NCBI GenBank assembly: GCA_014529385.2
Contig: CM043962.1
Coordinates: forward strand, 49,260,098 to 49,324,097
Direction of reading: 5' to 3'
From: Adiantum capillus-veneris
Taxonomy: Eukaryota > Streptophyta > Polypodiopsida > Polypodiales > Pteridaceae
DNA: 64,000 nt
Below the pieces are notes generated by a model. The model saw nothing but the letters and a program-made list of their open reading frames with translations, made no database searches and was not told the origin of the DNA. Position 1 is the first letter of the stretch. Each line of letters opens with the position of its first letter. Positions 1 through 10,409 of this stretch are shown here, piece by piece. A program made the position numbers and the translations under genes.

Positions 1-36
1 GTCAGTGCTGTCAGTGCCGCTAGTTACTCTTATGAA

Positions 37-222
<186 letters not shown>

Positions 223-339
223 CGAACAAAGGATTTAGAGAGATCACGCTACGTGTCTCTCTCATCGCCATTTTTCACCTTCTGTATTGTAGACAAAGAT
301 AGAAGGTAGAGATATCACGCTATGTTTCTTTCCCATGCA

Positions 340-342
<3 letters not shown>

Positions 343-413
<71 letters not shown>
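343..413. repeat. (CT)n microsatellite
   Basis: About 70 bases of uninterrupted CT, ending 11-20 bases before palindromic unit 2. Confidence 0.97.
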
Positions 414-416
<3 letters not shown>

Positions 417-423
417 ATAAAAA

Positions 424-470
424 AAGTCTTTGAAGGAGCCCGCACGGGCGCGGGCTCCTTCGGTATGTTT
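424..470. repeat. Palindromic unit 2 (perfect 12-bp hairpin)
   Basis: Arms gaaggagcccgc (432-443) and gcgggctccttc (450-461) are perfect reverse complements around a 6-base loop. The core gaaggagcccgc also occurs in unit 1, so they belong to one family. It resembles an intrinsic terminator hairpin, but the context is eukaryotic repeat DNA, so a repeat unit is the better reading. Confidence 0.75.
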
Positions 471-620
471 TTTATAGATATATAGAGAGAGAAAGAGCCA
501 ATTCACATGTTTATAATCACTGGCACCGTCTCAACGCATACATCGTTGCTCATTGCTCTGCCTGCATTAGGCATAACGCAAAAGAGCACTATGACTATAA
601 AGTTGGTAAGCAACAAGAAA

Positions 621-663
621 TGTGTGTGTGTGTGTGTGTGTGTGAGTGAGTGAGTGAGTGAGT

Positions 664-748
<85 letters not shown>
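621..748. repeat. Compound (TG)n-(TGAG)n-(GA)n microsatellite
   Basis: TG dinucleotides (about 621-643) grade into TGAG tetranucleotides (about 643-669) and then about 80 bases of GA. The intermediate tetranucleotide suggests one array grew out of the other by slippage. Confidence 0.97.
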
Positions 749-751
<3 letters not shown>

Positions 752-1064
752 ACATACTTGAACGGTTCCTGTTTGTGCGCAACCAGCAACCGCCCGACTG
801 TGTTATGTTCTTGTGATAAGTACGAGCAATTGTGCAATAAAGTAAATATAGTGTCTTAATTTGTGAGAACCTAAAAAAGTACATCACGAGTGTTAATTTA
901 CTTGTCGTGGTCTTCAATTCCCAATCTGCTCCACCCCGTGCCTAGGAGGTGTAGGGTCGCGACTGGTTGCACCCTTCTTTCTCAATTTCTCATCTGATTG
1001 GCAACCAATTGGGAAATGAGCCTTCACAAACTGGCTCAGAGAAGTCCGAAAACTTAAAGGGCTC
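749..1064. other. No gene seen
   Basis: Unique-looking sequence between two GA arrays. Open frames on both strands are short and partly made of microsatellite translation. No recognisable domain, RNA gene or repeat end. Confidence 0.5.
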
Positions 1065-1068
1065 AAAA

Positions 1069-1490
<422 letters not shown>

Positions 1491-1522
<32 letters not shown>
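1491..1522. repeat. (GA)n microsatellite, short
   Basis: About 30 bases of GA after a T-rich run (tctttttttaga). Confidence 0.9.
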
Positions 1523-1523
<1 letters not shown>

Positions 1524-1525
<2 letters not shown>

Positions 1526-2330
1526 AAGTAGCATTCCTCCTGGTGGATGGACATGGCATATCTTGGTTTGGCAGGTCCATATGATCTCCAAAACAATGCG
1601 TTGTCAATACAATGGAATTCTTTCCCCCATATTCCACCTAGCAAGATTTCTATACCACCGTATCAATCTTGAGTAGACAAAAGCTCAAAAGAGATTGAAT
1701 TTTGCTTCAACCAAATTATGGCCTTCCTGACCTCTACTAGATTTTTCCAAACAATGATCCAAAATGGAAAGGAGCCGCATCTTTAATGTTTGTGAAAGAA
1801 GTTCAATTGATGCATGAAGCGGGATATACTATGTGAAATTTGATTGCCACCATCATATTAAGAAGGCCAAAGTTGAGTCCACATAAGGAGGCCATAAAGT
1901 TGAATCTTTGTGAGATGCTTAGTTAATATCAAGGCTAGTACCTATGAAAAGGTGGATAGCTTAGGATAGAACATAGCATTGCTACCCACATTGTTGTGTT
2001 ATTAATGAAGAAATAAGCAAACAACTATATAGTAAAGGTTTGTAGGCTTTAATGGCTACAAATGTTTACCAATTAATTACTAATTAAACAATGATTGGGA
2101 GAAAGAGAGTGAGGCTGACACCATCAGAGACTAGCAATGGTGCTGACATTTATTGTTTGGGTTTGGAGAAAGCTCTCTCTATAGAAGAAGTATACATATA
2201 CTTGAGCAACTCACTTAATAACTTTGCTCAGATAAGTTTGCTCGATGTTTGGTAGAACTCATTTTTCACAATGGAAGGACATGAGAAAATTAGTGCTAAA
2301 TCATCTAGTGCTGGCAAGTCTTGCCTCTAA
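1524..2330 (+). pseudogene. Possible cytochrome P450 relic (N-terminal third)
   Basis: Two separated stretches resemble a plant P450 in the right order. At about 1528-1640 one frame reads a proline hinge (IPPGGWTWHIL) and then LSPIFHLARF, like the hinge and the YGPIFHLRLG strand. At about 2260-2310 a frame reads SQWKDMRKLVLNHL, matching the helix-C WxxxR motif that binds a haem propionate. Stops and about 600 bases of unrelated sequence lie between. The heme-binding Cys loop is not seen. P450s are membrane-bound monooxygenases; this copy could not make one. The match is by eye only. Confidence 0.35.
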
Positions 2331-2452
2331 AGGCTACACTCGACATGCTACGAGATGTTCCAGATTTAGCATGCTGTATGTTGTGAATACAAAAGGCTAC
2401 ACTCAACATGCTACGAGATGTACTAGATTTAGTATGACATATGCTCCGTAAG
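2328..2452. repeat. 63-bp tandem duplication, two units
   Basis: The sequence starting aaaggctacactc is repeated after about 63 bases (2328-2390 and 2391-2452) with a few substitutions. Because 63 is a multiple of three, a short open frame reads a 21-residue repeat twice. It directly follows the WxxxR-like stretch of the P450 relic. Confidence 0.75.
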
Positions 2453-2720
2453 ATTTCCAAAATGCTAATCACTATGATCACAGTGTTTCATGATGTGGAA
2501 GGTGCAAGACATCCATGGATAGTCTTCATAGAAGGTAGATAGGGACTTTGTTGGGATCTAAGCAATACCCCTTCACGAAACATCTCCATGGGGCTATATG
2601 AAAGGCTAGTGTTTTACCATCACATTATGTATAGATCTTTGAAGAAGGCTTTTTCACGGCTTCTTTGAGATTGAATCTTGAATCTTGAATCCCCTAACAA
2701 AGTATTTACAAGCCCTATGT
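2453..2720. other. No gene seen
   Basis: Non-coding flank of the Tat element. Its last four bases before the LTR, atag at 2721-2724, are the left copy of the target-site duplication. Confidence 0.5.
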
Positions 2721-2724
2721 ATAG

Positions 2725-2933
2725 TGACGGGAGCAAAGTGAACCCCGAACCCCGACGGCCTCTAAAACATAGGGGACCGAATGGCACGTTTCGAGCCTGT
2801 CATGGTAAAGCAAACAGGGGCACCACCTAGCTTCAGCGGCTAGGACGCAAACAACACACCACCATAACAAAATTTTCATCCAAGAGAGATGGATGCTTGG
2901 GAGTAATGATGAAGAGGAAAGGGGATGAGATCA

Positions 2934-2999
<66 letters not shown>

Positions 3000-4310
3000 T
3001 GAGGGAGGGGGTATAGCGGCTTAGTACTTAGGCACCACAAAAGGATGGCGAATCCGCACACCCTTCACACATACACAAGCTCACTCCAAACACAAGACTA
3101 GGTGGCGATTCCGCACACCTCACATGGGCAAAACATTGCAAGAAAACATACTCACAAAATCTCAAGCTTTATTTAGAGAATAAGGCGATGAAATGGGGAG
3201 CATAGGGTAGGGGAATGAGAAGGGAGAGAGTGGTAGAGCACATGGCGGATAGGTGGGAGTTGATGGAGAAGACTCGCACGAGGGTTATGGCCATCATCCT
3301 TCATTTAGTTGCCCTTCATCTTCCATAGCCAAGGGTGTAGAGGTCATGCTCAAGACAAGCATGGTGATTGCGGTGATGGTGATGGTGATGGTGTGTGTGT
3401 GTGCACTAGGCACACATAGTGCATAGTGTGTTCTTTGGTGATGTTGTGTGTGTCTTTAGTGTGATGGTGACCCCTCTTTATATAGGGGAGGAGGGGGAAG
3501 AAATTCTAGAATTTAGAAATGAAGAAATCATTATCTACATAGGCCATGTGACTGTGGGCCCCACTTGTTTGGCTGTGTGTATATGTGCCAGAATAGCAGT
3601 CTCATGAGAGAGAGACTAAGAGAGAGAGATGGGTTGATGAAAAAAAAGTGAGAGGTGACATGGAGAATAAAGTAATTAGAAGAGGGGAGTGTATTCAGAG
3701 GTGAATCTGTGTGCAGATGTGTGTGAACACAAGAAAAATCAGGTAACCACCGGGTGGGGATGGGTCTGCGGGCACCTTTTTTAGTGAAACTGAGTGTGTG
3801 TGAGTGTGGGGGAGGTTATTTAGCTACAAGACAAGAGACATGGTGCCCTTTAGAGAGAGAGGGGGGTATTTGGGTCATGGGATATGATAGGAGAGAGAAA
3901 GGGGGGGTGGGGTATACTATTTTGGAAGATAGGGTAAGTTGCATGTGAGTTAGGGTGCATTATTGGTGAGTTATAATGCATTATTGGTGAGAGGTGGGGT
4001 AGCTTGAGGGGAGAGAGAAAGGAGAAAGGACAAGGGGAAGAGAGAGAGGGTTGACCTTTTGAGTGGAGGAGAGGAAAAGGGACACACGGCGGGGCAACTG
4101 TGAAGAAAAAGGAGGCAAGGTGGGGATGGGCTACCCCGCAGGCATGAGGTGGCCTATTTTACCTTTCTTATATATTTACATAATCATACTTTATTTTTTT
4201 TCTTACTTTTTCCAATGCCTTTTATCACTCCCTCCCTAAGAGGGGGTTTTCATGGGGTGGGGACGAGAGAAGAGGGGTATGGGAGCTTGGCTTGTGAAAA
4301 GCCCCCATCA
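2725..4310 (-). repeat. Tat element 3' LTR
   Basis: Direct repeat of 10410-12021. It carries an internal (GA)n tract at about 2937-2996, shorter than the one in the partner LTR. Short open frames inside the LTR are conserved between the two copies only because the LTRs are copies; none has a recognisable domain. Confidence 0.95.
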
Positions 4311-4311
4311 T

Positions 4312-4330
4312 TAGCCCTCCCCTTTTGGCT
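4312..4330 (-). other. Polypurine tract of the Tat element
   Basis: Minus-strand sequence gccaaaaggggagggctaa sits directly against the inner edge of the 3' LTR, the position where plus-strand DNA synthesis is primed during reverse transcription. Confidence 0.8.
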
Positions 4331-4386
4331 AGAGGCACTCATATCTCTAGCTCATCTGTTTGATCATTATCGTCGGAGGTGGCGGC

Positions 4387-5367
4387 TCATGGTGTGTCCT
4401 CATCTGGAATGTCAATTGGTGGAGCCTGGTCAAATCGAAGAAAATAAGGTTTAAGTCGCCAACCATTTACCCTGGTTTTATGAAGTTTTCCATCAGCCTC
4501 CATAAGCTGGTAGCTTCCATTGGCATACTTTTTCCTGACGATGAAAGGACCTTCCCATCGGAGTAGGAGTTTCTTATCCTTGCGCGTGTCGAAGCGATTG
4601 TCGTAGCGAAGCACCAACATTCCTTTCTTCAATTCTTTTTTCCGGAGATGCTCGTTAAAGCTAAGCCGTCTATGCTCTGCTTGTGATGCATAATAATTTA
4701 TTGCTTCTTCTCTGTCCAGCTGCAGTCTTTCCAAGTTGATGATGTGATCTCTCAAATGCATGTTGGGCTGTTGAAGCTGGCTTGCCATTACTCTGAGACT
4801 TTGTAGTTGCACTTCAATGGGCAAGATTGCTTCCTTACCAAATACTAGATGATATGGTGTGAATCCCAAGGATGTACGAAATGAAGTTCTATAGGCCCAT
4901 AAAGCTGGTAGTAGATACTTATCCCAGTCTCCAGGATGATTGTTTACCTGCTTGGTAATAATTTTAGAAACCATTCCATTTACCTTTTCAACTAGGCCAT
5001 TACATTGAGGGTAATATGGTGAAGAGTGCCTCCTTGTAATGCTCAGTTTCTGTCTTAATTCTCCTACCAAGTCTGCTCTGAAACCTGGCCCTCTATCAGA
5101 GATGATCTCTAAAGGTGTGCCAAACCTACAGCATATGTGCTCGTCGTAGATAAATTTAGCTACCTCTACCGCTGTGATTCTAGTGGTGGCTGTAGCCTCT
5201 GCCCATCTAGTCATGTAGTCGACCCCCATGATAATGTAGAATTTTCCTGAGTTGGCCCTAGGTAATGGCCCAATGGCATCGATACCCCATTTTTCAAATG
5301 GGCCATATGAGAGAATAGGTGTCTGTGGTTCAGGCATAAGGGACCTAGTGCCGGCCTTTTGACACAA
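4387..5367 (-). CDS. Integrase segment of Tat pol
   Basis: Open segment of 326 codons, the C-terminal part of the pol polyprotein. Integrase joins retrotransposon cDNA to chromosomal DNA. DDE residues are visible: Asp in KWGIDAIGPLP (about residue 30), Asp in IISDRGPGF (about 90), Glu in NGLVEKVNG (about 128). A C-terminal stretch LLRWEGPFIV followed by HKTRVNGWRLKPYF resembles the GPY/F module. The HHCC zinc-binding Cys pair (CKTCKLC) lies just upstream, across the in-frame amber at 5383-5385. The first Met is only the first ATG after that stop; the real protein would be a cleavage product. Confidence 0.9.
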   Translation of the reverse strand: MCQKAGTRSLMPEPQTPILSYGPFEKWGIDAIGPLPRANSGKFYIIMGVDYMTRWAEATATTRITAVEVAKFIYDEHICCRFGTPLEIISDRGPGFRADLVGELRQKLSITRRHSSPYYPQCNGLVEKVNGMVSKIITKQVNNHPGDWDKYLLPALWAYRTSFRTSLGFTPYHLVFGKEAILPIEVQLQSLRVMASQLQQPNMHLRDHIINLERLQLDREEAINYYASQAEHRRLSFNEHLRKKELKKGMLVLRYDNRFDTRKDKKLLLRWEGPFIVRKKYANGSYQLMEADGKLHKTRVNGWRLKPYFLRFDQAPPIDIPDEDTP

Positions 5368-5382
5368 CTTACACGTTTTGCA

Positions 5383-6738
5383 CTAGTGGTATACATCACG
5401 GTTGAGGCTAGGCCATATGAAGACTGCTTGCAAGATTTTCCTACTTGTTATGTCTAGGGCAAAGTGACCACCACAAACCCCGTCGTGACAGCTAGCAATT
5501 ACTCCCGTGATTTCCTGAGAGAGAGGGACCTTCCTGAGTATTTGGTCCTTACTCTTACAGTACAAACCGTCATTGATGAGTCGATACCTTGTGGCCTTCC
5601 GCGTCAGCCATTGCTTCTGTCCCTTTGTTAAATCTGATGGACATTCCCCTGTTTCCAAAAAATGCATGATGTCAGGCAAGGCATCACTTCCTTGAAATAG
5701 AGGGAGCTTTAGTTTTATTGCTCCAACCACCACTTCCTGTAGTCTTTCACTTCTTAGGGCATCTGCTTCTTGGTTTTGAGCCCTTGGGATATGGTGTATT
5801 TGAACTTCTTCAAACTTACCCAACAAGGTTTTTACACCACTTAAGTGAGTCCTTAAACTAGGATTCTTGCATGTCCATGCTCCATTTACTTGCCTTACCA
5901 GAAGTAGAGCATCCCCAAATACATTAAGGCGTTGTACACCTTGCGAGACGCACCATTGTAGACCCTTGGTTAGTGCTGCATACTCAGCTTCATTGTTAGA
6001 ATGTGAATCTAAAAATTGGCCCAACGAAAATACCTTTGTCCCTTTGTCATCAAAGACCACTATGCCTGCAGCTGCTTTGTTGGACGGTCGCTTGTAGGCT
6101 CCATCAAAGTAGAGAGAGTATGCTCCTTCTACCATCGGTGGTACTGGAGGTAATCGGACTTCTCCTTCCTTAGATTGCTTCTCCTTCCCTTCAAAGACTT
6201 GGTAGGTCATGAGTCCCCCCAAACTTGCCCTTGTCGTGCTTTCTACCTGTACCGTGTAGTCAAACTCTTGCAGATGAACTAGCCATTTAGTAATTCTAGC
6301 AGACACATCCATGTGTTGTACAACATAGGGAAATATTTCATCTGTGGTTAGAATCACAAATTGCTTAGGCAGCAAATATGACCTAAACTTTGTAGTTGCA
6401 AATCTAAGAGCTAGGACTAAGTGTTCCACATGGGTGAAACCTTTCTCTTCTGCTGTCATCATTCGACTAGAGAAGTAGATTGGCCTCATGAAAGATGTCG
6501 TTGTATCCTTTTGGAGTAGCACAGCCCCCAATGAGTCATCACCAACACTTGAGGTGACATAGAATTTTTCATCCCACTTAGGTGGTGAGATAGTTGGCAG
6601 AGTGGCTAAGACCTCCTTTACCTTGTTGTAGTGATGTTCACTTTCCTCATCCCAAGTGAAAGTTGATCTTTGAGTGAGTTGTTGCAGTGGTAGAACAAGT
6701 TGTGATAGTAGATGTATGAATCTACTTAAGTACCTCAC
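5383..6738 (-). CDS. RT thumb, degenerate RNase H, second (archaeal-type) RNase H
   Basis: 451 open codons in the same frame as the segments on both sides, bounded by two amber codons. Residues 1-180 are the RT connection and the usual gypsy RNase H, whose first catalytic Asp is replaced (VTSSVGDDSLGAVL where VTSDAS is usual). Residues 206-328 form a second RNase H with all four acidic positions: D212 (LYFDGAYK), E250 (NNEAEY), D276 (VFGDALLL), D326 (NQEADAL). This dual arrangement is known from Tat-clade plant elements, where the second domain is thought to take over RNA removal. The segment ends with the start of integrase (WPSLNRDVYH) at the amber. Confidence 0.9.
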   Translation of the reverse strand: MRYLSRFIHLLSQLVLPLQQLTQRSTFTWDEESEHHYNKVKEVLATLPTISPPKWDEKFYVTSSVGDDSLGAVLLQKDTTTSFMRPIYFSSRMMTAEEKGFTHVEHLVLALRFATTKFRSYLLPKQFVILTTDEIFPYVVQHMDVSARITKWLVHLQEFDYTVQVESTTRASLGGLMTYQVFEGKEKQSKEGEVRLPPVPPMVEGAYSLYFDGAYKRPSNKAAAGIVVFDDKGTKVFSLGQFLDSHSNNEAEYAALTKGLQWCVSQGVQRLNVFGDALLLVRQVNGAWTCKNPSLRTHLSGVKTLLGKFEEVQIHHIPRAQNQEADALRSERLQEVVVGAIKLKLPLFQGSDALPDIMHFLETGECPSDLTKGQKQWLTRKATRYRLINDGLYCKSKDQILRKVPLSQEITGVIASCHDGVCGGHFALDITSRKILQAVFIWPSLNRDVYH

Positions 6739-6741
6739 CTT

Positions 6742-8970
6742 CTATAGAAAAGAGACCAGTTGACGTGCGGTCGTTGGTGAAGATAGGGCTATGAGTGCGG
6801 ACACCTTACTTGGGTCGGCGTTGATACCTCTTGCTGAAATTTCATGGCCTAGTAGAATGACTTTACTCTCCCCAATGTGACATTTATCCACATTTAATTG
6901 CCCACCTAGGCTCTGCAACCTAGCCAAACCTTTAGTTACCTTTTCTAAATGTGAAATACGGGAGCTATATATACAAAAATAATCAATGAACACTCTTATG
7001 GATGTTCCAAAGAACGGTTGAAAAACATATGTGACATATCTTTGGAATGTGGCAGGTGCATTTGTGAGACCAAATGGCATAACCCTGTATGCAAAACAAC
7101 CCCATGGCGTGATAAAAGTGGTTTTTAGCTGATCTTTCAAGGCTATGCGTATTTGAAAGTATCCTGAATAACCATCACAGACGGTATAGCATTCAAAACC
7201 CGCTACTTCATTCACAATTTCATCCAAGAAAGGGAGAGGAAAGTGGTCTCTCTTTGTAGCTGCATTTAGTGGTTTGTAGTCAACACAGACCCTCCACTTA
7301 CCATTCTTTTTAGGCGCCACCACTACGGGTGACACCCATTCTGATTTTTCTACAGGATAGATGAATCCCGCCTCCAACAGTTTCCTTACCTCGGCCAAGA
7401 GTGCCTTTTCTTGTATGACCCCCAGTCGTCGTAGGTTTTGCACAATTGGTTTTACCCCTTCCTTCAGCTTAATATGATGTTCCACTACTGTAATGCCTGT
7501 GATTCTTTCATAGTTGTCAATGAACAGGTTAGGAAATCCCATCAACATTTGCAAAAAACTATCTTTCTCCTCAAGTGTTAATTCCGTAGACAACATACCC
7601 TTCAACCTACTTCCTCCTAGGCCAGGTGATTTTCTCTCCTCTTCATTGGGTTTCCCTTTTGGTGATGGATCACCAATTGTGCTTACCCTTTGTGGATCCT
7701 TCATAATGATACCCATCACATCAATGGAACTGTCACTTTTGTCGGTGGATGTGGTCTCCTCCTCAAAACTGTAAGATTCGCTAGTGGTTTCATTTGCCGA
7801 TGTTTTCAGATTCATTTGCTTCTGCTTGCCAATCCTCATGTCGTAGTAGATTGTCTCCCCTTTCTTACCGGTCATGCGTAGAAGGCCACTACCCCAGTCC
7901 TGTTTTGCCTTCATGGCCATCAACCATGGCCTTCCCAAAATTAGTGGATAGCCCTCCCCCTTAGTAGGCATTACAAAAACATCTACCTCTACCTCAGTGT
8001 TGAAAGCTTTTATTTTCACGGCACTTACCACACCCACACACTTTACTTTTGCGTTGTTTGCCATCTTTGCCTTGCATGGAGAAGGCCTGTCAACCTCGAG
8101 CCCTAATCGAAGCATCATAGCTTCGCTCATTACACAGATTTGTGCACCTCCATCAATGTAGGTGTTTCCAACCCTCTTTCCTTTTATGTTTACGTTGACA
8201 ATTGGAAGGATGCCATCCATGTTGCATCCCGAAATTGCTCCGGCTACCTTTGTTTTGGAGCGTCTTGTACTTACCATTTTAGACCATTGTCGCCTTACTT
8301 TTGGTGCAAGATGTAGCAGCTGTGGCCATGTAATCTTTGGTCCTTGCTCTGCCACATCCAATGTTAGATCATAGGGCTTAGAACTTTCTCCTAGCTGGAA
8401 GTCGGTGATGCCCAATTTCCGTCGTGGCATGGATGGCCTCTTGCTAGTTTCTCCTCTCATGCTTCTCTCATCATCTGATTGTGTAGCTTTCTCCCTCCTA
8501 GCTCTTTTCACAGTCATGGCTTCAAGTGGTTCTAAAAAGGTTACCTTCTCCTTACCCTTGTCCCTCTCCTTTGCTCTGGGTGGATCCACTACTACGGCTT
8601 TTCCTTTCTCTTCTAGCCTTATGATGTTTACAGGGCGATCAGGTGGTGGGGCTGGTGGAAGAGGTGGGATGGATGCTTGTAATGGTGTTTGGGGTGGACG
8701 TAGAATTTGTGTTGGTGGGGGTGGTGCTCGGGGTGGGGGTGTTCTTTCTCTAGGGGGTGACAATTGGTTCCTCCTACCTCCTCTATTATAGTTTTGTCGT
8801 GGTTTGGGACAGTAGTACATACCGTGACCGTCTTCTCTGCAGTTGTAGCAATGATACTCCCTGTTTTGTCTTCGTGCTCTTCCAGGGTCTTGATCTCTTT
8901 CTTGACTCCTCCCTTGCTGTATTAAGTGGACATACAAATTCTGCAGTTGGTCAGTAATATGGGCCAACAT
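6742..8970 (-). CDS. Gag zinc knuckle, protease and RT of Tat element
   Basis: 742 open codons. A CX2CX4HX4C zinc knuckle is at residues 41-54. A proline-rich linker follows, then the aspartic protease (NTYIDGGAQICVMS, catalytic Asp in DGG), then RT fingers and palm: KKNGKWRVCVDYKPLN, FPLPFLDEIV, the first palm Asp in VCDGYSGYFQI, and PFGLTNAPATFQ. The YxDD box reads FIDYFCIY: GAT-TAT at 6979-6984, so the second catalytic Asp is Tyr and the enzyme should be dead. The segment ends at an amber (6742-6744) in the RT thumb, where a residue is expected between SFL and KVRYLSRF. The N-terminus belongs to Gag; a frameshift separates it from the capsid ORF. Confidence 0.92.
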   Translation of the reverse strand: MLAHITDQLQNLYVHLIQQGRSQERDQDPGRARRQNREYHCYNCREDGHGMYYCPKPRQNYNRGGRRNQLSPPRERTPPPRAPPPPTQILRPPQTPLQASIPPLPPAPPPDRPVNIIRLEEKGKAVVVDPPRAKERDKGKEKVTFLEPLEAMTVKRARREKATQSDDERSMRGETSKRPSMPRRKLGITDFQLGESSKPYDLTLDVAEQGPKITWPQLLHLAPKVRRQWSKMVSTRRSKTKVAGAISGCNMDGILPIVNVNIKGKRVGNTYIDGGAQICVMSEAMMLRLGLEVDRPSPCKAKMANNAKVKCVGVVSAVKIKAFNTEVEVDVFVMPTKGEGYPLILGRPWLMAMKAKQDWGSGLLRMTGKKGETIYYDMRIGKQKQMNLKTSANETTSESYSFEEETTSTDKSDSSIDVMGIIMKDPQRVSTIGDPSPKGKPNEEERKSPGLGGSRLKGMLSTELTLEEKDSFLQMLMGFPNLFIDNYERITGITVVEHHIKLKEGVKPIVQNLRRLGVIQEKALLAEVRKLLEAGFIYPVEKSEWVSPVVVAPKKNGKWRVCVDYKPLNAATKRDHFPLPFLDEIVNEVAGFECYTVCDGYSGYFQIRIALKDQLKTTFITPWGCFAYRVMPFGLTNAPATFQRYVTYVFQPFFGTSIRVFIDYFCIYSSRISHLEKVTKGLARLQSLGGQLNVDKCHIGESKVILLGHEISARGINADPSKVSALIALSSPTTARQLVSFL

Positions 8971-8980
8971 ATCTTGTTGG

Positions 8981-9610
8981 TCATCTCTTACCCCAAGAGC
9001 CGGTGGTTGTCGTAGTTGCTGGTCGACGCGATGTTCCTGCTTCTATTGAATCGGTTTCTTTGGCTTTCATTCGCAGCTTCTTGTCCTTAAGGCGAGCAAT
9101 CTCAACGGCTAACTCGTACGTAGCCGGGAATCTACCTTTCACCTTCTCCTTGAGAAGCGGCCATAAGCCATGCGTGAACTGATCTTTTTTTAGGAAATCG
9201 GGTGCGGCTTCCCCCCTTGCCAGTGACTCAACCCACCGTTCCCACAAATCCACAAATTTGGACTCATAGGTGGCATATTCTAAAAGACCCTCCTGCTTCA
9301 AGTCTCTCAACTTGTCCCACAACTTTTCTGAAGTGGTACCTCCCCCAAAGCGCCTCTTAAAAGCGGTTTTTAAGGGTTCCCAGTCATCCTTGGTTGCTTG
9401 TGGAAGTGCATTGTACCATGATCTAGCTTCTAGCTTCATGAGATGCTTAAATATTCTAACCCGGGATTCATCCGTATCTTTGTTGCTCACTACACATGCT
9501 ACTTCAAAGTCATCTAGGAAGTCTGTTACCAAATCCTCCCCCTTCTTTCCTTTAAATGTTGGAAATGCTACACTTGCCATGATTACTGAGAGAGAGCTAG
9601 AAAGACACAC
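8981..9610 (-). CDS. Gag capsid region of Tat element
   Basis: 209 open codons with the retrotransposon Gag fold pattern: FKGKKGEDLVTDFLDDFE, then LEARSWYNALP, a W-P-LK-FKRRFG stretch, and a Leu/Lys-rich C-terminal helix region. Gag packages the RNA into virus-like particles in the cytoplasm. The best start is Met11 (MASVAF, about 9580). The frame breaks shortly before the zinc knuckle, which continues in a different frame in the next segment, so a single-base indel between about 8970 and 9010 is likely. A programmed frameshift is possible but less likely given the other lesions. Confidence 0.85.
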   Translation of the reverse strand: MCLSSSLSVIMASVAFPTFKGKKGEDLVTDFLDDFEVACVVSNKDTDESRVRIFKHLMKLEARSWYNALPQATKDDWEPLKTAFKRRFGGGTTSEKLWDKLRDLKQEGLLEYATYESKFVDLWERWVESLARGEAAPDFLKKDQFTHGLWPLLKEKVKGRFPATYELAVEIARLKDKKLRMKAKETDSIEAGTSRRPATTTTTGSWGKR

Positions 9611-9663
9611 TGCTTAACTTGCAAAAGTTTTTTTCTTCTTTACAAGGAGGCGTGTATACCCTC

Positions 9664-10336
9664 TTATACTAGGACATAGATTAAAACTTCAAGCGGTACA
9701 TTGCCTTGTACCAAAGGTAAGACAAATGGTTGATCTGATGCCAGAACCTCAAAAAACCGCTCCCCACCCAGCATGGTGTCAATGACGTGCTGGTAGTGAG
9801 CCTTCAAGTCCAGTATTACCTTGATTGAGCGTACACGTGTTGGTATGTGTGATCTGTCTTGAGGTAGGTTGTACTGATTCATGTGAAGCTTAGAGGTGCT
9901 TAGTCACTGTCCAAGCTTGTGGGAGAGGGTGGTGTTCTTTCCTGAAATAAACTCAGTAGATCCCTAGTTTCTCTAGTGAGAGTGTGAGCCAATGCTTCTA
10001 TTATCTGTGCTGCAGCATCAGGTGCGACTTGAAAACTGACTGTGATAATTACCTCAGTGACTTGAGTTACCCGATTCTCAAAGTAGAATAGTGTTGATTC
10101 TCTATTGTGTAGAGCTCCTTCCATTTTGTTGTTGTGGGTTGGTTGTAGGTTGCGGACATGGTTTCGACCTTCTCCTTCTTCTTCTTGGCACTTGGCCTAT
10201 GTATATCCCACTGCAAATCGATTACCGTTACGCCTGGCACTCGAGCTTCGATGGAGATGCAGAGTTCGTCTAGTTGTGCTTGGAGCTCTTCTTCTTCTGT
10301 CATCCAATTAGCAAATCCTGCTAGCCATTCATCCAT
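9664..10336 (-). pseudogene. Broken leader ORF between 5' LTR and Gag of Tat element
   Basis: Three short overlapping minus-strand frames (10067-10336, 9900-10124, 9664-9882) fill the leader. They contain acidic helical stretches (EEEELQAQLDEL) and no known domain. They could be the remains of one upstream ORF or extended Gag N-terminus split by indels. Function not recognised. Confidence 0.4.
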
Positions 10337-10389
10337 TCACAATAGTTTAGGGGTTTCAGTCTTGTAAACTGAAGGGTTTCATGAAAAGA

Positions 10390-10407
10390 TCCTCAGTGGG
10401 GGCACCA
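10390..10407 (-). other. Primer binding site of Tat element
   Basis: Two bases inside the 5' LTR edge the minus strand reads tggtgcccccactgagg. The leading TGG pairs with the CCA end of a tRNA, so first-strand cDNA synthesis would start here. The tRNA would need a 3' end like GGGGGCACCA; I cannot name it with confidence. Confidence 0.75.
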
Positions 10408-10409
10408 AA

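Noticed and set aside
432-461. Perfect GC-rich hairpin followed by a T-rich stretch, like a bacterial terminator
   Set aside because: The sequence context is a plant genome and the hairpin belongs to a repeat family with two relatives nearby.
315-837. Open frames made of Glu-Arg or Ser-Leu dipeptides (here and at 967-1275, 10518-10772, 23559-24546, 31830-32024, 51432-51693, 52697-52888)
   Set aside because: They are translations of (GA)n/(CT)n microsatellites; all frames of such tracts stay open.
3419-4566. Short plus-strand frames inside and beside the Tat LTR that recur at 11130-12153
   Set aside because: They recur only because the LTRs are copies; no domain, and differences between copies show no coding constraint.
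6742-6744. In-frame amber codons in Tat pol as programmed readthrough
   Set aside because: They lie inside the RT thumb and the integrase zinc finger, not at a gag-pol boundary, and the RT active site is mutated; ordinary nonsense mutation is simpler.
7514-8957. Plus-strand frames over the Tat pol region
   Set aside because: Antisense shadows of a well-supported minus-strand RT/protease frame.
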